Notes under the pieces: model-generated
What the model saw: only the letters and a program-made list of their open reading frames with translations
Databases searched by the model: none
What the model was told of the DNA's origin: nothing
Made by a program: the position numbers and the translations under genes
Shown here: positions 1 through 12,949 of the stretch, one piece after another
Numbering within the stretch: the first letter of the stretch is position 1
Layout of the letters: the number at the start of each line of letters is the position of its first letter
DNA from: Alectoria sarmentosa
Lineage: Eukaryota; Ascomycota; Lecanoromycetes; Lecanorales; Parmeliaceae
Direction of reading: 5' to 3'
Assembly (NCBI GenBank): GCA_009733775.1
Contig: WOGZ01000074.1
Coordinates: 1 to 64,000 of the forward strand
Length of the DNA: 64,000 nt

Positions 1-32
1 ATAATAACTAATATGTTTAAAAAGACATAATC

Positions 33-68
<36 letters not shown>

Positions 69-441
69 GATTTCTTTTCGGATTTTCACTGTTTTTATTC
101 AATTTTGGATATCGCGAATTTTGAATTTCATGTTTCAAATCTGAATGATTATAAGGTTTTTTCGATTACTTTTTCGAATTTTTCGATTTTTTCGACTTTC
201 ATTCTTTTTATTTGACGTTTAAGTTATATAACATCTCGAATAAAAAAAATAAGAGAAATGATTCAAACATTTTGATTTTTCGAGTTGCAATGCGATCATA
301 TGAGAATATTGAAATGTGTTAATTATTAAATATGAAAGGTTTATCGAGGTAAGAAAGGTTTGTCGAGGCTTAACACATTTTGTATCTAAATGCTCTATTG
401 CAAATTATTCAATCAATTAAATGTTCCACCTACTTTCAATA
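1..441 (+). mobile_element. 3' end of a family-E copia-type LTR element, entering from the left edge
   Basis: This stretch matches the last part of the complete E element at about 7095-7510 nearly base for base, apart from C/T and G/A differences. It holds the end of the 3' non-coding region, an uninterrupted 29-A tract (37-65) and the 135-bp 3' LTR (307-441). The coding part lies outside the window. The copy is more mutated than the right-hand end of E (LTR ends TATTGAAA and TTCAATA instead of TGTTGAAA and TTCAACA). Confidence 0.85.
307..441 (+). repeat. 3' LTR (135 bp) of the left-edge family-E copy
   Basis: It has the same length and sequence as the LTRs at 521-655 and 7376-7510, with many C-to-T and G-to-A changes. 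The TG...CA ends have decayed to TA...TA. Only 79 bp separate it from the next LTR. Confidence 0.85.
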
Positions 442-520
442 AACGTTTATTTAATCTCACGATTTTCATTATAAACGTTATAATTTTGATTATAATTTTC
501 GCGATACGCATTATATTAAA
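442..520. other. 79-bp spacer between two family-E insertions, probably a piece of element D
   Basis: It lies between the 3' LTR of the left-edge copy and the 5' LTR of E. Its last five bases, TTAAA (516-520), are repeated just after E at 7511-7515, so this piece was continuous with 7511 onward before E inserted. It is too short and mutated to place within D. Confidence 0.55.
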
Positions 521-655
521 TGTTAAAATGTGTTAATTATCAAATATGAAAGATTTATCGAGACAAGAAAGGTTTGTCGAGGCTTAACACATTTTGTATC
601 TAAATGCTTTATTATAAATTATTCAATCAATCAAATATTTCATTTATTTTTAATA
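521..655 (+). repeat. 5' LTR of E (135 bp)
   Basis: It begins TGTTAAAA and ends TTAATA, which are mutated forms of the TGTTGAAA...TTTCAACA ends seen intact in the solo LTR at 33786-33920. It is more heavily mutated than the 3' LTR of the same element. Confidence 0.88.
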
Positions 656-667
656 AGTTATAAATTC
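656..667 (+). promoter_or_regulatory. Primer-binding site of E, mutated
   Basis: AGTTATAAATTC directly follows the 5' LTR. It differs from the GGTTATGAGCCC site of element B only by G-to-A and C-to-T changes, so it fits the same tRNA-Met anticodon-arm primer site. Confidence 0.55.
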
Positions 668-2800
668 GAAATCGCGAACATTCATTTAATATTATTTATT
701 TCATAAATTAATTAATTCATTAATTAAGCGTATAAGGGAAGTCTTTTAAGAGTTAAATCGCAATATTAAAATTTAAATAATAAAGTAATCATTCACTTTG
801 CGACAATTGCGTAACAATTTAAATTTATTATACGTGATTATTTTTGTTAATAAATCGTGCTTTGAATAATATCTGACTCAATTTAATTATTTATTTATAT
901 GATAATCGCAAATAATAAATCGTGAAACGTTGATTATAATTATTATGAGAGCAATTTACTTTTAAAAGATTGCGATTAATCATTTATCAATTTCAATTTT
1001 TAAGCGATAAATCATATTTAAAACGCAATGATCGAATAATTTTTTAAAAAGCCGTTTGATTTTGTAAATCTACATTTAATTCTTTATTTAAAAAATAAAG
1101 AAATTGATATTGAATTTGATCAAACGCGCGCTTTTCAACGATTAAACATTATTAAACAATGTCATTTCGTTATTTATGAAATTTATGGCAAAATGAAAAA
1201 GGAATTATAAGTACGCTGCAAACTCTATTCTCATGATCATTATTATAACATTAATTGTCAGATTGTTTTTAACGAAACATCAGGTCAGAGTCAATAATAA
1301 TAACGGGTCGTCCATAATAACGAGCATCTCGTTGTAAAACACGGCTTTTGTTATATTAATAATCGTTATCATATTAACGATCTTAATGTTAATTGTGATT
1401 AAAAAAGAGCATAAAAGACCCTTAAATATCTTTTCTGATTTTGATTTTCAAGCATTAAAAAATTCAATCATATTCATTAATCACATTTTTTATTAAGATA
1501 AATTTAAACGTTTTAAATATTCTTCTTCTTCTTTTATAAATTAAGATAAATTTAAACGTCTTCGCATCTTCACGTCTTTCATATTTTTAAACATCTTTTA
1601 AAAAAAAATTCGAATTTAATTCAAAAGAGCTCGATTGATAAAACGCATCTTCGAACGCGACTTTTCTTTTTATAATCAAGCATTAAATAAAGTTTATTAT
1701 TAATTTAAAACGCGCCCGAAAAACAAAGAACGCGATTATGTATTTATTTATTTATTTAATAATATTATAATTCTCGATAACTTTATTCGCGAGTCTTTTT
1801 TCGAATCAATTAATAACGAAAATTTCTTTGAAATTATTATTCAATTTATTAAGTTTAATTTTCTCATTAATATTCAAATTCTTCATGTTTTTAATAACAT
1901 ATCGAAATCATTATTAAAATGTTTGAAGAAATCGTCAACGTGAAGTTTAATGATAATCTTTCGCTTCACATCAAAAAGCTTAAAAAATTCGAAAACCTTT
2001 AAATATGATCTCGAGAGATGCGATAATTCTTTACATTATAACGTTTTATCAAATTTATTAAAATGAAACAAAATGAGACTTTCGTTATATTTATCATTTT
2101 TAAAAACATCTTATTTAATGAATTTACGATAATAATCGATATCGTTAAAAAAAAACGAGTTAAATGAAATTTAAAACATAAATTTTACATTAACATCATC
2201 AAAAATCGTCTTGAAAATAATTTATTTGTGAATCATAAAAACGAGATCAATGCGCACGTCTTATAAGATATCATTTATAAAAACAATAAATTTAAAGATT
2301 TCAATACGCTCAATGATTTATATCGTCAATTGCTCAAATTAAATCTTAATTAATACAAAAATACAATTAACTTTATCGCTCATTTTAAAAACATTCATAA
2401 TAACATTATTAATTTGTCATTTAAATTGAAATTGAAAATCAATTTTTTCATTTTTTTTTTTTACACGAATTTAAATAAAGCGAATAACGTTTATTTTATT
2501 TATTACATTCAAAATCATAAATTTATAAATAATGTTAATATCGAGACAATTTATTCATTGAAATACATTATCATTTAATTTATTTAAACGATAATCAATC
2601 TCTTTTTTAAACGTTAAGAATTTATTTTTGCGTTTATCGCTTAACGTCTCTTTCGTCTTATCGCTTTAATTTTAAAATATGTTATTATTATTGAATTTTA
2701 AAAGAGCGTTATATTTGATTTTAATAATAAAATTATTCAAAAGTTTATTAAATATTGTATTCATTGCAAAAAACATTATTATATCAAAACGAAATGCGAT
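656..2800 (+). other. Leader and N-terminal gag part of E, no reading frame recovered
   Basis: This stretch lies between the primer-binding site and the Asn/Asp-rich Gag tail. It should hold the leader and most of gag, but stop density and A+T content are so high that I cannot fix a start or a frame. There is no other recognisable feature apart from short homopolymer runs. Confidence 0.5.
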
Positions 2801-5800
2801 TAACTCTTTGATAAAAGTCGTTAGAATAATTTTAATAATAATTTTAATGACGATGACGATAAAAGAAATAACGACAATAATGATAATAATAATAATGACG
2901 ATAAATTTAAAGACAAAAAAGATAACGATCGAAAGAATGTTTTTAATAATAAAAAACGTTATTATAAAAATCGTAATTTTATTAAATCTTTTAACAATCA
3001 AAAAAAAATCATGATTATTTTCACGATTGAAATAAATAATTTATCATTTTCGCATTAAACGATGAATTGTGTTTGCTTTCAATATTTCACGTTTAATAAA
3101 AATTATTTTATATAATATCGCGTTTTCGATTTTAAATTAAACGATATTCGTTTTATTAAAAATATTGAAAACGTTCACATTTTCATTAACATCGATAAAA
3201 TACGTATTAATATCATTATCGATAATTAAAAAAAAAAATTTATTTTTATAAATGTCCTTTTTATTTCAAATCTATTTTTGAATTTAATTTCTCAAAAACA
3301 ATTAATGCGCAATAACATTCACATGAAATTTGTGTAAAACGATATCGAATTTGATAATCGTGATATTATTGTTTAATTGCAAAATAACAATCTTTATTAT
3401 TTATATTTATAAAAATTTAATCATTAAATTCTTATTTTTTTCAAATAATCGTTAATGTTCGTATTTATATTTAAATAATATAACATTAAATTCGTTATGT
3501 TTTATATTATTTTTAAATATAAAAAACATTTTAATTCGATAAATAACGTTATCCCTTCGTCAATTTATTTCGATTTTTTTTTTTCGAATTTAAATCTCGA
3601 TGCTGCATCGCGTAAAATTAACGATTAAATTTTCGATTTATAATATGCTCGCATAAATCATTTAAAACATTAAAACGTTTATAAATTAATTAAATTATTT
3701 AAAGACATCGATTTATTCAAAATTGTCGTCAATAAAAAATCTTATATTTTTTACGCAATTTAAAAAACATAAAAAACGTCGCACAAATCTCATATTCGTT
3801 TTAAAAAAAGATTTTTAAATTTAATTTATAATGATGTTTACGATTTCATTATTTTTCGAAATTATTTTAATAATAAATATTTTATTATCTTTATTAACGA
3901 TTAAAATAAACGTTTTAAGATTAAAATCATTAAATATAAAAGCGAAATCTTTTTTGTCTTTAAACGTTATCAAATTAAAAATCAATATAAAAATATTATT
4001 ATTAAACATTTTCGAATTGATTATAATAATGAATATGAAGATTTTGATTTTGATATTTATTATATCGATTATGATATTATGTGAAAGTTTATTTATTTTG
4101 AAAATCTTAAACAAAATAAGATCATTGAACGATTTGATTAAACGTTTTTCAACATTATTAACATTATTATTAAAAACATTAATCTTAATTAAAAATATTG
4201 ATTAAAACTCGTATTAATCGTTAATTATTTTCATAATCGAAGTTTTATATGATCGCGCAAATTCATTTCATATCAAGTTCACACGGGTTTTAAATCTCAT
4301 TTGAATCATATACGTCGTATTGAGATTTCAGATTTTATTATCTTGCGCAAGTTCGTTATTGATTGAAAAAAAAATTAAAAACGCGTTATCAAGAAAGTTT
4401 TTATCGATTATGAAAATAATCATATTTATTATATATTATTATCAAATAATAACATTATTTGATCTTTTAAAATCGTTTGAAATTTGAAAAAGAATGATTC
4501 TTTATTTGATTTATAATTATTAATTAATTTAATTATAAAAAGAAATAATTCGACGTTTATAACGCCTCCCGTTGTTGAAAATTAATTATTTATAAATGAA
4601 ATAAACGTTAATGAGCTTATTTAATCGTTTAAATTTAAACTCTTTATAATTGAATTCTCAAATCTCTTTGAAATTAACATATCAATTTTCAACTCGTCAT
4701 CGTTATTAATTTTCATTTTTTAAAACGATATGTTAAATAATACGCCGTCGCTTTATTTAAATTATTCTTATTTTATATCGCGCGATTTTTCATTAAATCT
4801 TATTCAATTTTATGCGATGATTATTTAAATCGTTATCGCAATGAAATCGTATAAGCCGAAAATTTATAAAAAAATTATTATTAATAACTTATATCGAAAA
4901 TAATGAAAGAATGACATAATTGATGAAAATAATTCTTTATTAAAAAATGAGATTTAAAAACTTATTGATTTATTTAAAAAACGCATTGTCCTTCGTGATA
5001 AATGGGTTTATATTATTAAACGCGAAACTCACGACGAAATTATTCGCTTCAAAACTCATTAAATAATTCATAATTTCGAATAATAAAAAGATTTAAACTT
5101 TAATGAAATTTTCATTTTAATAATCAAATTTATATTTTATAAAGCGATCTTTATTTTAATCATCGTCGAAAATTAAAATCTGAAATAAATAAATATCAAA
5201 ATCGCTTTTTTTTACGATGACGTTAAAAAAGAGATTTATATGAAATAATTTATTAAATATGTTTCAAAAAAGTATTTCAATAAGGTTTATAAACTTAATA
5301 AGGCCCTTTATGATTTAAAGCAATTTTTTCGAATTTGATATAACATCTTTATCGAATATATAAAAGAAATTAATCTTATTTTCATTGATGTTAATTTCAA
5401 TATCTTTATTAATTCAAGCATTAAGATCATTATTACTCTTTATGTGAATGATATTCTTATTATTAATTTATTTCGATTTAAAATTCAATAAATAAAGAAT
5501 GTTTTTAATGTCAAATTCAAAATAAACGATCTTAACCCTTATAATTATTATTTGAATATGATAATAATTCGTAATCATATTAATCGAATTTTACGATTAA
5601 AACAGTTCGTCTATATTGAGCGTTTTCTTTATATTTATAAAATGTGAAAAATCAAAATAAAGTTTATCTTGATAAAGATCAATTTGCGATCGATATTTAT
5701 TAAAAAAAAATATATAACTTTCAAAAAATTCTTTCAAATTTATTAATCGATTATAGGATTTTTTATATACGTTATGCTCGATATTAGATCTGATATTGTC

Positions 5801-6405
5801 TTCGCTGTTTTAATCGTTTTTTGATATATTTTCAATTTTATTAAAACTCATTATATTATTATCAAACGTATTTTTTAATATTTAAAAAAAATTATCAATT
5901 AATATTTCATTTATAAAAATACGTTTCAAAAGTTTATCGATTATATTAATTTCAATTAAATTAATGATCACGATATTCGCAAATTAATCTCAAATTACGT
6001 TTTTAATTTGAAAAATGAAATTATTAATTAATCATTTAAGCGACAATTTATGATCGCATTGTTTATTTATGAAATCGAATATATTAATCAAACGCAAATC
6101 GTTAAAGAAGTTATTTGATTAAAAAATTTTTTGAATCAAATTCGTTTTAATGAAATATTTTAAATGATTATCATTTATAACGATAATTAAGGCGCAATTG
6201 CGCTCGTAAAAAACCTTTAATATTATGATCATATTAAACACATTAACATTCAACATTATTGAGTACGCGATCAAATCGTTGATGATAATGTTAATTTATA
6301 ATACGTTTTCATCGATAAATAAATCGTTAATGACCTTATTAAGGTTTTTTATAAAAACAAATTCGAATTGTTTCGCAAATTTATTGATTTAAAATCACGA
6401 TTATA
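2800..6405 (+). pseudogene. gag-pol remnant of copia element E
   Basis: Four parts can be read in order. An Asn/Asp/Lys-rich tail (about 2840-2990, a run like NNDNNDNNNNDDKFKDKK) is a Gag basic/acidic linker. About 3180-3400 encodes a protease-to-integrase linker of the copia type (LFISNLFLNLISQKQL). About 3760-4200 encodes an integrase core with KTSHKSHIR and the acidic motif DYNNEY (family DNGGEY). About 4996-5560 is reverse transcriptase with RDKWVYIIKRE, KALYDLKQ and YVND at 5441-5452, so the first catalytic Asp of YVDD is now Asn. About 6086-6405 is the RNase H end (KHINIQHY, VRDQIVDDN). Frame slips and many stops mean no protein. Boundaries are approximate. Confidence 0.8.
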
Positions 6406-7107
6406 AAATAAATGAAATTTGAAACATTATTTAAAAATAAATGAATTATTTCTTTTTTCACTTTTATAAAAACTCTCTTTTTTAATTAATTTTCACATTA
6501 TAAATAATCGATCGAATTTATTCGCAAAATCTCAAATATTAATTTTGACATATTTTGCGAAAGGACTTTAATTTATCAATATTTAATTTGAAATTGATTT
6601 GTTATTATTGCATTTATAATCACAAACTTTGCGAATTTCTTTTTAAATGATCTATTTTTATATTCGATCCAAATTTGAAATCTACGTCGTCATTTATAAG
6701 GTCGTTGTTATCGATTTTTTCGTCGATTGTCTTGAATTTTCTCTTTAAGACCATCATGTTCATTTCTTTAAACGCCTTTTTGTTGTTATCATCATCATCA
6801 TCATCATTATCGCAATGTATCAATCATAATGTGTATGCATTTTATCAATCATTATTGTTAAGCATCAATGCTCTAAAACGATCTTTAAACCTTGCAATCG
6901 ATTGCATATATGCATATATAATTCGGAATATTTCGTTCAATCGGAAAATTTATCCTCACATATATTCACCGACCGTGTATCATTCGATTTTTGATGTGCA
7001 TTAAATGATCTGCAAATAAATTTGTCAGAAAACGGTTTTTCGTCAAAAAGTGGAATTTTTTGTATGAAACACCGTGACGAATATGTCCAAAAGGACATAA
7101 TCGTTTC

Positions 7108-7138
<31 letters not shown>

Positions 7139-7375
7139 CGATTTCTTTTCGGATTTTCATTATTCTTATCCAGTTTTGAATATCGCAAATTTTGAATCTT
7201 ATGTTTCAAATCTGGGTGGTTATAAGGCTTTTTCGATTACTTTTTCGAATTTTTCGACTTTTTCGATTTTCACTCTTCTTATTCAACGTTCAGGTCATAT
7301 GACATTTCGAATGGGGGATAAAAAGGGTGATTTAAACACTTTGATTTTTCGAGTTGCAATGCGATCATGTGGGAA
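6406..7375 (+). other. 3' non-coding region of E with ATC microsatellite and 29-A tract
   Basis: It follows the last RNase H codon and runs to the 3' LTR. It contains an ATC repeat (about 6787-6806), a GCATATATGCATATATA segment and an uninterrupted 29-A tract at 7108-7136. The part from about 6605 to 7205 has a close counterpart inside element A (46402-47190), although A ends in a different LTR. Small open frames here are by-products of low-complexity DNA. Confidence 0.7.
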
Positions 7376-7510
7376 TGTTGAAATGTGTCAATTATTAAAT
7401 ATGGAAGGTTTGTCGAGGCAAGGAAGGTTTGTCGAGGCTTGACACATTTTGTATTTAGATGCTTTGTTGCAGATTATTCAATCAATCAAGTGTTTCACCT
7501 ACTTTCAACA
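7376..7510 (+). repeat. 3' LTR of E (135 bp)
   Basis: It begins TGTTGAAATGTGTC and ends TACTTTCAACA, with terminal inverted repeat TGTTGAAA/TTTCAACA. An internal inverted repeat (TGTGTCAA...TTGACACA) spans its first half. It is the least mutated of the three LTRs at this end of the window, and the TSD TTAAA follows directly. Confidence 0.9.
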
Positions 7511-9749
7511 TTAAAAACTTAACCTTTTATAAAAATAATAAATCTTTTAATTTTCATCGAAAAAAAAATCGTTCGATCGAATTGATTTTTGAATTTTCGA
7601 ATAACGCTTATAAAGATATTAATATATTTTTATAATTTATTTTCGTAAACGATCAAAATGAGAAATTTTAATTTAAAAATAATAAAATTAAAAATGTCAA
7701 AATCTTAAAACTTGTATTTTTCGAGTTTTTTTCAAACATTAAAAACATTAATATGATATTCGATTTTATTTCGAAAATAATTTTCGCAATGAGTTTTTAT
7801 TATTATGTAAATTTTATTATGCGTTTTGATTCAAATTAAAACGTTTATTTTAATAATAACAAATTTTATTTCGATAATTGAGCGATTATTCGAAGCGTTT
7901 CTTATTTCAATAATAAAATTTTCGATAAATTTAATCATATCGATTTCGATTTAATGTCATAATTCAATCAAATTTAAAAAATCTTATATTTGACGTTTTC
8001 ATTTAATATAATTAATAATTTTTATTAACATTTCAATTTTTTCAAATTAATTCAAAAAGATCGAGAATTTAATTTCGAAATGTTCGAATATGATATTAAA
8101 GGAAATTGATTTGAATTTTAAAATTTGAAATTTTTTAAAATTTAAATTTAAATTTGAATTTGACTTTGCGTTTATATTTATGTTCGAAAAAATAATTTAT
8201 AATAAAATAAGATTTAAAAATGATGAAATTTACATAATAATATTTTTAAAAATGATTAAAATAAATAACGTCGAAAAAATAAAGCGCATTTTAAAATCGA
8301 AAAATTCTTCATTAATAATAAATTTTAATAATGATTCGAAAATTGATTATTTCGAAATGAAAATAAAATCAACGTAGAAATTTAAAACAAAATCGTTATC
8401 GTTATCGTTATTATTATCATTATTATTATTTTAAAAAATATTCAAAAATTTATAAGATTTCGAAAAAGAAAAAAAAAATCTCGTTAAATTTTGAAATTGA
8501 TTCGATATAATTCAAATTTTCATTTACGAAAAATCTTTATTTTATAATCGAAAAAATATTTAGCGATATTTAAAAAGACGATAAATTTGATGAATTTTGA
8601 AGAAAATATAAAAATATAAAAATATAATTTTGAAAAAAAATCATTTAATTTTATAAATCGCAACGAATTCATAAAAAATACGTTATTTGAATCATATTAA
8701 TTATTTTAATAATTAAAAGATTTCGAGAAAAAAAAACGATAAGATTTCAAAATCGAAAACGAAATTAATAATCTTATTTCGCTCATTTAAAACGTTCAAA
8801 TATAATATCATTATTATTAAATCGTTTATGATAAAGACTTTTTTCTTTTTAATTCTCGAAATATAATTTTTTTTCTTTTTACGCTTTGACTTTGACGTGT
8901 TAAATACGCGAAATAAAAAATGATTTTTTTTTAATTAATTATTAATTTAAATTTAAATTTTTGATTTTTTGATTTTCATTGCGAATATTTCGCAATTAAA
9001 TCGTTAAATATAATTATCGTCATCGAGTTTTTGAATGAAACGATTTATGAAATGAAAATATGTTATTTATTATTTTAACGTGTCTCACGCAGAAAAGTTG
9101 ATGATATTTCAAAAACTTAACAATCACGTGATTCACGATCGTAAAACAATTTCGACATATCACGATTAATTACGATATGCTTCGAATCGTTTTATTTTAT
9201 TTCGAACGAAAACGAAAACGATACGAGTATTGACGAAAACGACGCGAATATTAATAACGTTTCAACGTTCGAAAAAACGATGTTGATTTTCAAAAGCGTT
9301 CATAATTCTCGAAAAGAGCGTTATTAATTATCGAAAAAAACGCTTTATGTCGTTAATATCTCAACGTTATTTTCTTTACGTTTTATTTTTTACGTTTTTA
9401 TTATAAACGAATCGTAATCGTTTCGATTTAAATGATCATCTTATAATGAGCATTATTCACATCAAAAAAATTACGTTATATAAATGTAACGATTTTTATA
9501 ATTAACACTTTCATTGCGATGAGCATAAAAACATTTAAAAATAATTTCAATCATAATGAATAATAAATAAATCATGTTATAACAGTGCCGATGCAAAGTT
9601 CGGGCTCATAATCTATCAAAATATGAAATAAAACATTTAATTGTATTATTTTAAGAGTATTACGAAAGAAAGAGCGATCTATATACGAGCGCATTAATAA
9701 TGCGCACGTGACGTCAGGACTTGGCGTCACGTGACCCGGAATTTCAACA
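7511..9749 (-). mobile_element. Copia-like element D, 5' part only, minus strand
   Basis: The 5' LTR lies at 9614-9749 and the body runs leftward until it is cut by E at 7511; a further 79 bp survive at 442-520. The leader next to the LTR resembles that of C and A (for example the segment around 9080-9110, shared with 13571-13600). Further in, I could not match the Gag region of A, B or C, so D is a related but distinct family or has lost similarity to mutation. No domain could be identified between 7511 and 9050, where stops occur in every frame. Its LTR abuts reverse-transcriptase sequence of C, so D inserted into C. Confidence 0.6.
9614..9749 (-). repeat. 5' LTR of D (136 bp) with CRE/E-box inverted repeat
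   Basis: Read on the minus strand it begins TGTTGAAATTCC, like the A/B/C LTRs, but is 12 bp longer. The extra length lies in a segment (about 9705-9735) carrying two CACGTG hexamers and the palindrome TGACGTCA. The adjoining primer site on the minus strand is GATTATGAGCCCG (9601-9613). Confidence 0.72.
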
Positions 9750-10631
9750 AATTATAAATTCGAAAATGTTAAATTTATTAATATGATTCGCAAAAAAGAT
9801 AAAAATAGCGAAAATTCTCATCAAAAAATTAAACGATAAATCATAAAGATTCGAAATAATGAAATTCGTATAATCATCAAATATTTTTTAAATAATCTTA
9901 TATTCGAGATGTTTTCGCATAATTTTTATTTTAATAAATTTCGAAAATATCGATAAAGAGAAAACGATAACAGATTTGACGATTGATGTAATAAATTTAA
10001 TAAATGTTATAAACATACGCATTATAATAATGATAAAATGAGAATTTTAAAAGCGATTAACGATTAACGATGAAATATTCGTTGATGATAATCGATTCGA
10101 TTTAACGTTTAACAATATAATGATACATTATTTATTCAATGTTTTTTTTATAATAAATATTGATATGAAAAAACGTTAACGTTTGTTTAAAGATTCATGA
10201 ATCTCAATTTTCTTTTCGAGATTTATAAAATGTAAACGTTTTTTAATAAAATATATATCGATAACGCGAATAATCTTCTTTTTAATTAAATTATAAAAAC
10301 GAAAAATAAATTCATTTTTGTAATTTAAAAGAATATATTTCTCACTTTTATTTATAAGTTTTTTTTAAATACATTTTAAAACGTAAACGATAAAATTAAT
10401 AATACGCAAATGAAAAAAAAAAAATTGCGATAATAAAAGATTTCGAAAAATATAATAATGATTTTAATGTTAAAAAAACGCATTATCAAATAATTGATTA
10501 TAATCATTATTTTGAATTAAAAAATTGTTGAAATTGAAATTTAATAAAATTAAATGAATTTTATTTATTAAAATTTAATTAAATCGTTCGATGACTTTAT
10601 TTATTTCGGAATTATTGATAATAATGAATTT

Positions 10632-10859
10632 TTATTTCATATTCGCTTGAGCGAGACATTTTAAAAAGATTTTATTAATATATTCGTTTTTATTATCGAG
10701 ACGAATATAATAAATTCGATAATTATGAAATTTTAAATAAATTTTGAAACGTAAAAATATAACGAAAATTTCACTTTTATAATGAATATAATAAATCTCA
10801 AAATAATAAATGAAATCGTTTTTGAACGTTATAAAATATTTATAATCGTTAAAATTCAA
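10632..10859 (-). pseudogene. Integrase core fragment of copia element C
   Basis: A 75-codon stop-free stretch encodes the copia integrase catalytic core: NDYKYFITFKNDF near its start, then RLDNKNEYINKIFLKCL, where family members carry the DN-GEY motif with the catalytic Asp and Glu. The matching stretches in A (43334-43696) and B (61365-61565) share most of these residues. It is part of the longer broken gag-pol frame on the minus strand, not a gene of its own. Confidence 0.8.
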
Positions 10860-12742
10860 TGAAAATTAAAGACTTAATAAAATCATTATAAATAAATTTA
10901 TTCGATAAAATATCGAGCGTTATAAAATTATTATAAAAAATAATCTTTTAATAATTTATCACATAACATTCGCAAATATATTTTTTGATAATGTTTTTAA
11001 AAAAAATCACATTTATAATAATATTGAAAAGTTTATTAAGATTTTATTAATTTAAATAATTTATGCGAGCATATTATAATTAATGAATCGAATTCAAAAA
11101 AACGTTATAAACGATTAAAACATTGTTATCTTTTCATAAATTCAAAAACAATAAATCGCGATTTCGCGTATCGATTAATGTTATATTATTTTGAATTAAA
11201 GCACAATTTTTTTTATGAAAAACGATTTTAATGTTAACATTTAAAAGCTTTTCAATCGATAAAAGATTAACGTTTATATTAAATATATATAAAACATTAA
11301 AAATCATTAAAATAACGCGTTTATTATTAACATTGCAATTAAGATTAATAATATCATAAATAAAAAATTGAACTTTAACGTTTTTAATGTCTTTAATAAA
11401 TCAAAATTGAATTTTAATATAAATAATAAATATCGAACAATTGATAAAAAAAATAACGAATGCAATTAAAGTTTATCATAATTTGAATATCGAAATTTAT
11501 AAATTTGACGAATAATAGATTTTTATTTAAATTCGAATTCGTTATTAAATTAATAAAGTTTTTATTTTTATTTTTATTTGCTTGAATTGTTGCATTTAAA
11601 ATATTAAAATCATTTAAAATGAAATTTGAATGATTTTGATGATTCAATTTATTCAAAAATGTTATATAAATATAAAAATAATTGTTCTTTTTTGAAATAT
11701 ATGTTATATCAACGTTGAAATAATTATTTTTCTTTAAAGCGAAGACGTTAAATAACGCTTTTTTAATGCGTTTGCGTTTAATATTTAAAACATCAATACT
11801 CGTATAAATGATATCGATTTGCGTTTTTTTTTTTTAATTCATTTATAAACTTTCCAAGTTTTAAATGAGAAAATTTGATTTAACATTTAATAAAAAGATG
11901 TTTAAATTTACGATTAACGACTTTATAAAAAACATAAATTTCGCGATTAATGAAATCAAAATCGTCGAAATCGCTTTTAATAAATTATTTATTTCTATTA
12001 TTACGATAAGCGAATATAATATTTTTTTTTTAATTGCGAATATATAACGCTTTTCGTTTATAACGTCGTGAATGATTAAATTGAATTTAATTGTTTTCGA
12101 ATTATAAAACACGTAAATTTAAATGTAAATTATTATAAATATATCGTAAATTTTATCGAATTTTATGAAAAAGAGTTGAATAAGATAAAGCTTTAATAAT
12201 AATAATAAATCGTTTAAATTAACGATTTTAACATTAATTTTGCGAATTTTTTTTTATATTGAGAAACGTTTTTTTTAAATTGATGTTAATGCTGTGCAAT
12301 TGACGCATAAATTCGATATAAAATTTAAAATTCATAAATTTATAATAAATATTCATAACGTTTAACATAATTTAAAGAATTCTCGTTATGTTTTTTGATA
12401 AATTAACGATCAATATAATTCAAACGTTAATGAATAATTATATAAATTTTAAACTTGATAATATTAATGAAAAATTGAGAATTATTTAACATTAATTAAT
12501 CGTTGATATTTTCGTTTCATTTGATATATTCGATAATAAATTTCAAAATAATAATGAAGATCAAAAAGAAACTATCTTTATTATTTATAAAAACATTTTC
12601 AACGACATTTTAAACGTTAAATTTAATTATTGATATCGAAAAAAATAAATGAAAAAATATAAAAAATTAATAATAATAATGAAAATGAGACTTTTATTAT
12701 GATTAAGAACGAATTAAAAATATCGATTTAAAAATTGCCGCT

Positions 12743-12949
12743 TTAAGAAAATATCGAAATAAATAAATTTAATAACGATTTAAAGAACGATTTAAACGTT
12801 TTAAAAAGAATTAATAAATGAGATCGTTTATCTTTAACGCGTAAATCAAAGATTTCGATATCGTTTAAAACGTTAAATAACTTTTCGTTGATTTTAAAGT
12901 CGTTATCGCACGACGATAATGTGAAAAAAATGAAATAAATGTTTTGCAA
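12743..12949 (-). pseudogene. Gag N-terminal fragment of copia element C
   Basis: This 68-codon open stretch on the minus strand (containing FKINEKLFNVLNDIEIFDL) is matched on the plus strand of A at about 41380-41580 and of B at about 59235-59410, at the same distance from the LTR. It therefore marks the start region of the family's Gag. Further Gag, with a Cys-rich zinc-knuckle-like segment, follows leftward around 11865-11960 (NRKFKH). Confidence 0.6.

Larger units (their letters stand above)
521..7510 (+). mobile_element. Complete Ty1/copia-type LTR retrotransposon E, RIP-degraded
   Basis: Two 135-bp LTRs (521-655, 7376-7510) bound a 6,990-bp element flanked by a perfect 5-bp TSD, TTAAA (516-520 and 7511-7515). 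Inside, in the copia order on the plus strand, are an Asn/Asp-rich Gag tail, protease-proximal sequence, an integrase region, a reverse transcriptase with KALYDLKQ and YVND (from YVDD), and an RNase H end. The order integrase before reverse transcriptase is what separates copia from gypsy. The frame is closed by many stops of the kind CAA-to-TAA and TGG-to-TGA, so the copy is dead. It is inserted into element D. Confidence 0.88.

Noticed and set aside
37..65. Poly(A) tail of a LINE or processed pseudogene
   Set aside because: The tract lies inside the 3' region of two LTR-element copies, followed by about 240 bp of element sequence and the LTR, with no target duplication at its end.
2672..3014. 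Overlapping 109- and 111-codon frames on both strands
   Set aside because: Both are other frames of the Asn/Asp/Lys-rich Gag tail of element E; their Ile/Met-rich products have no domain.
3831..4205. 124-codon plus-strand frame
   Set aside because: The integrase motifs of E are read in a different plus-strand frame of the same DNA; this one gives only Ile/Leu-rich shadow sequence.
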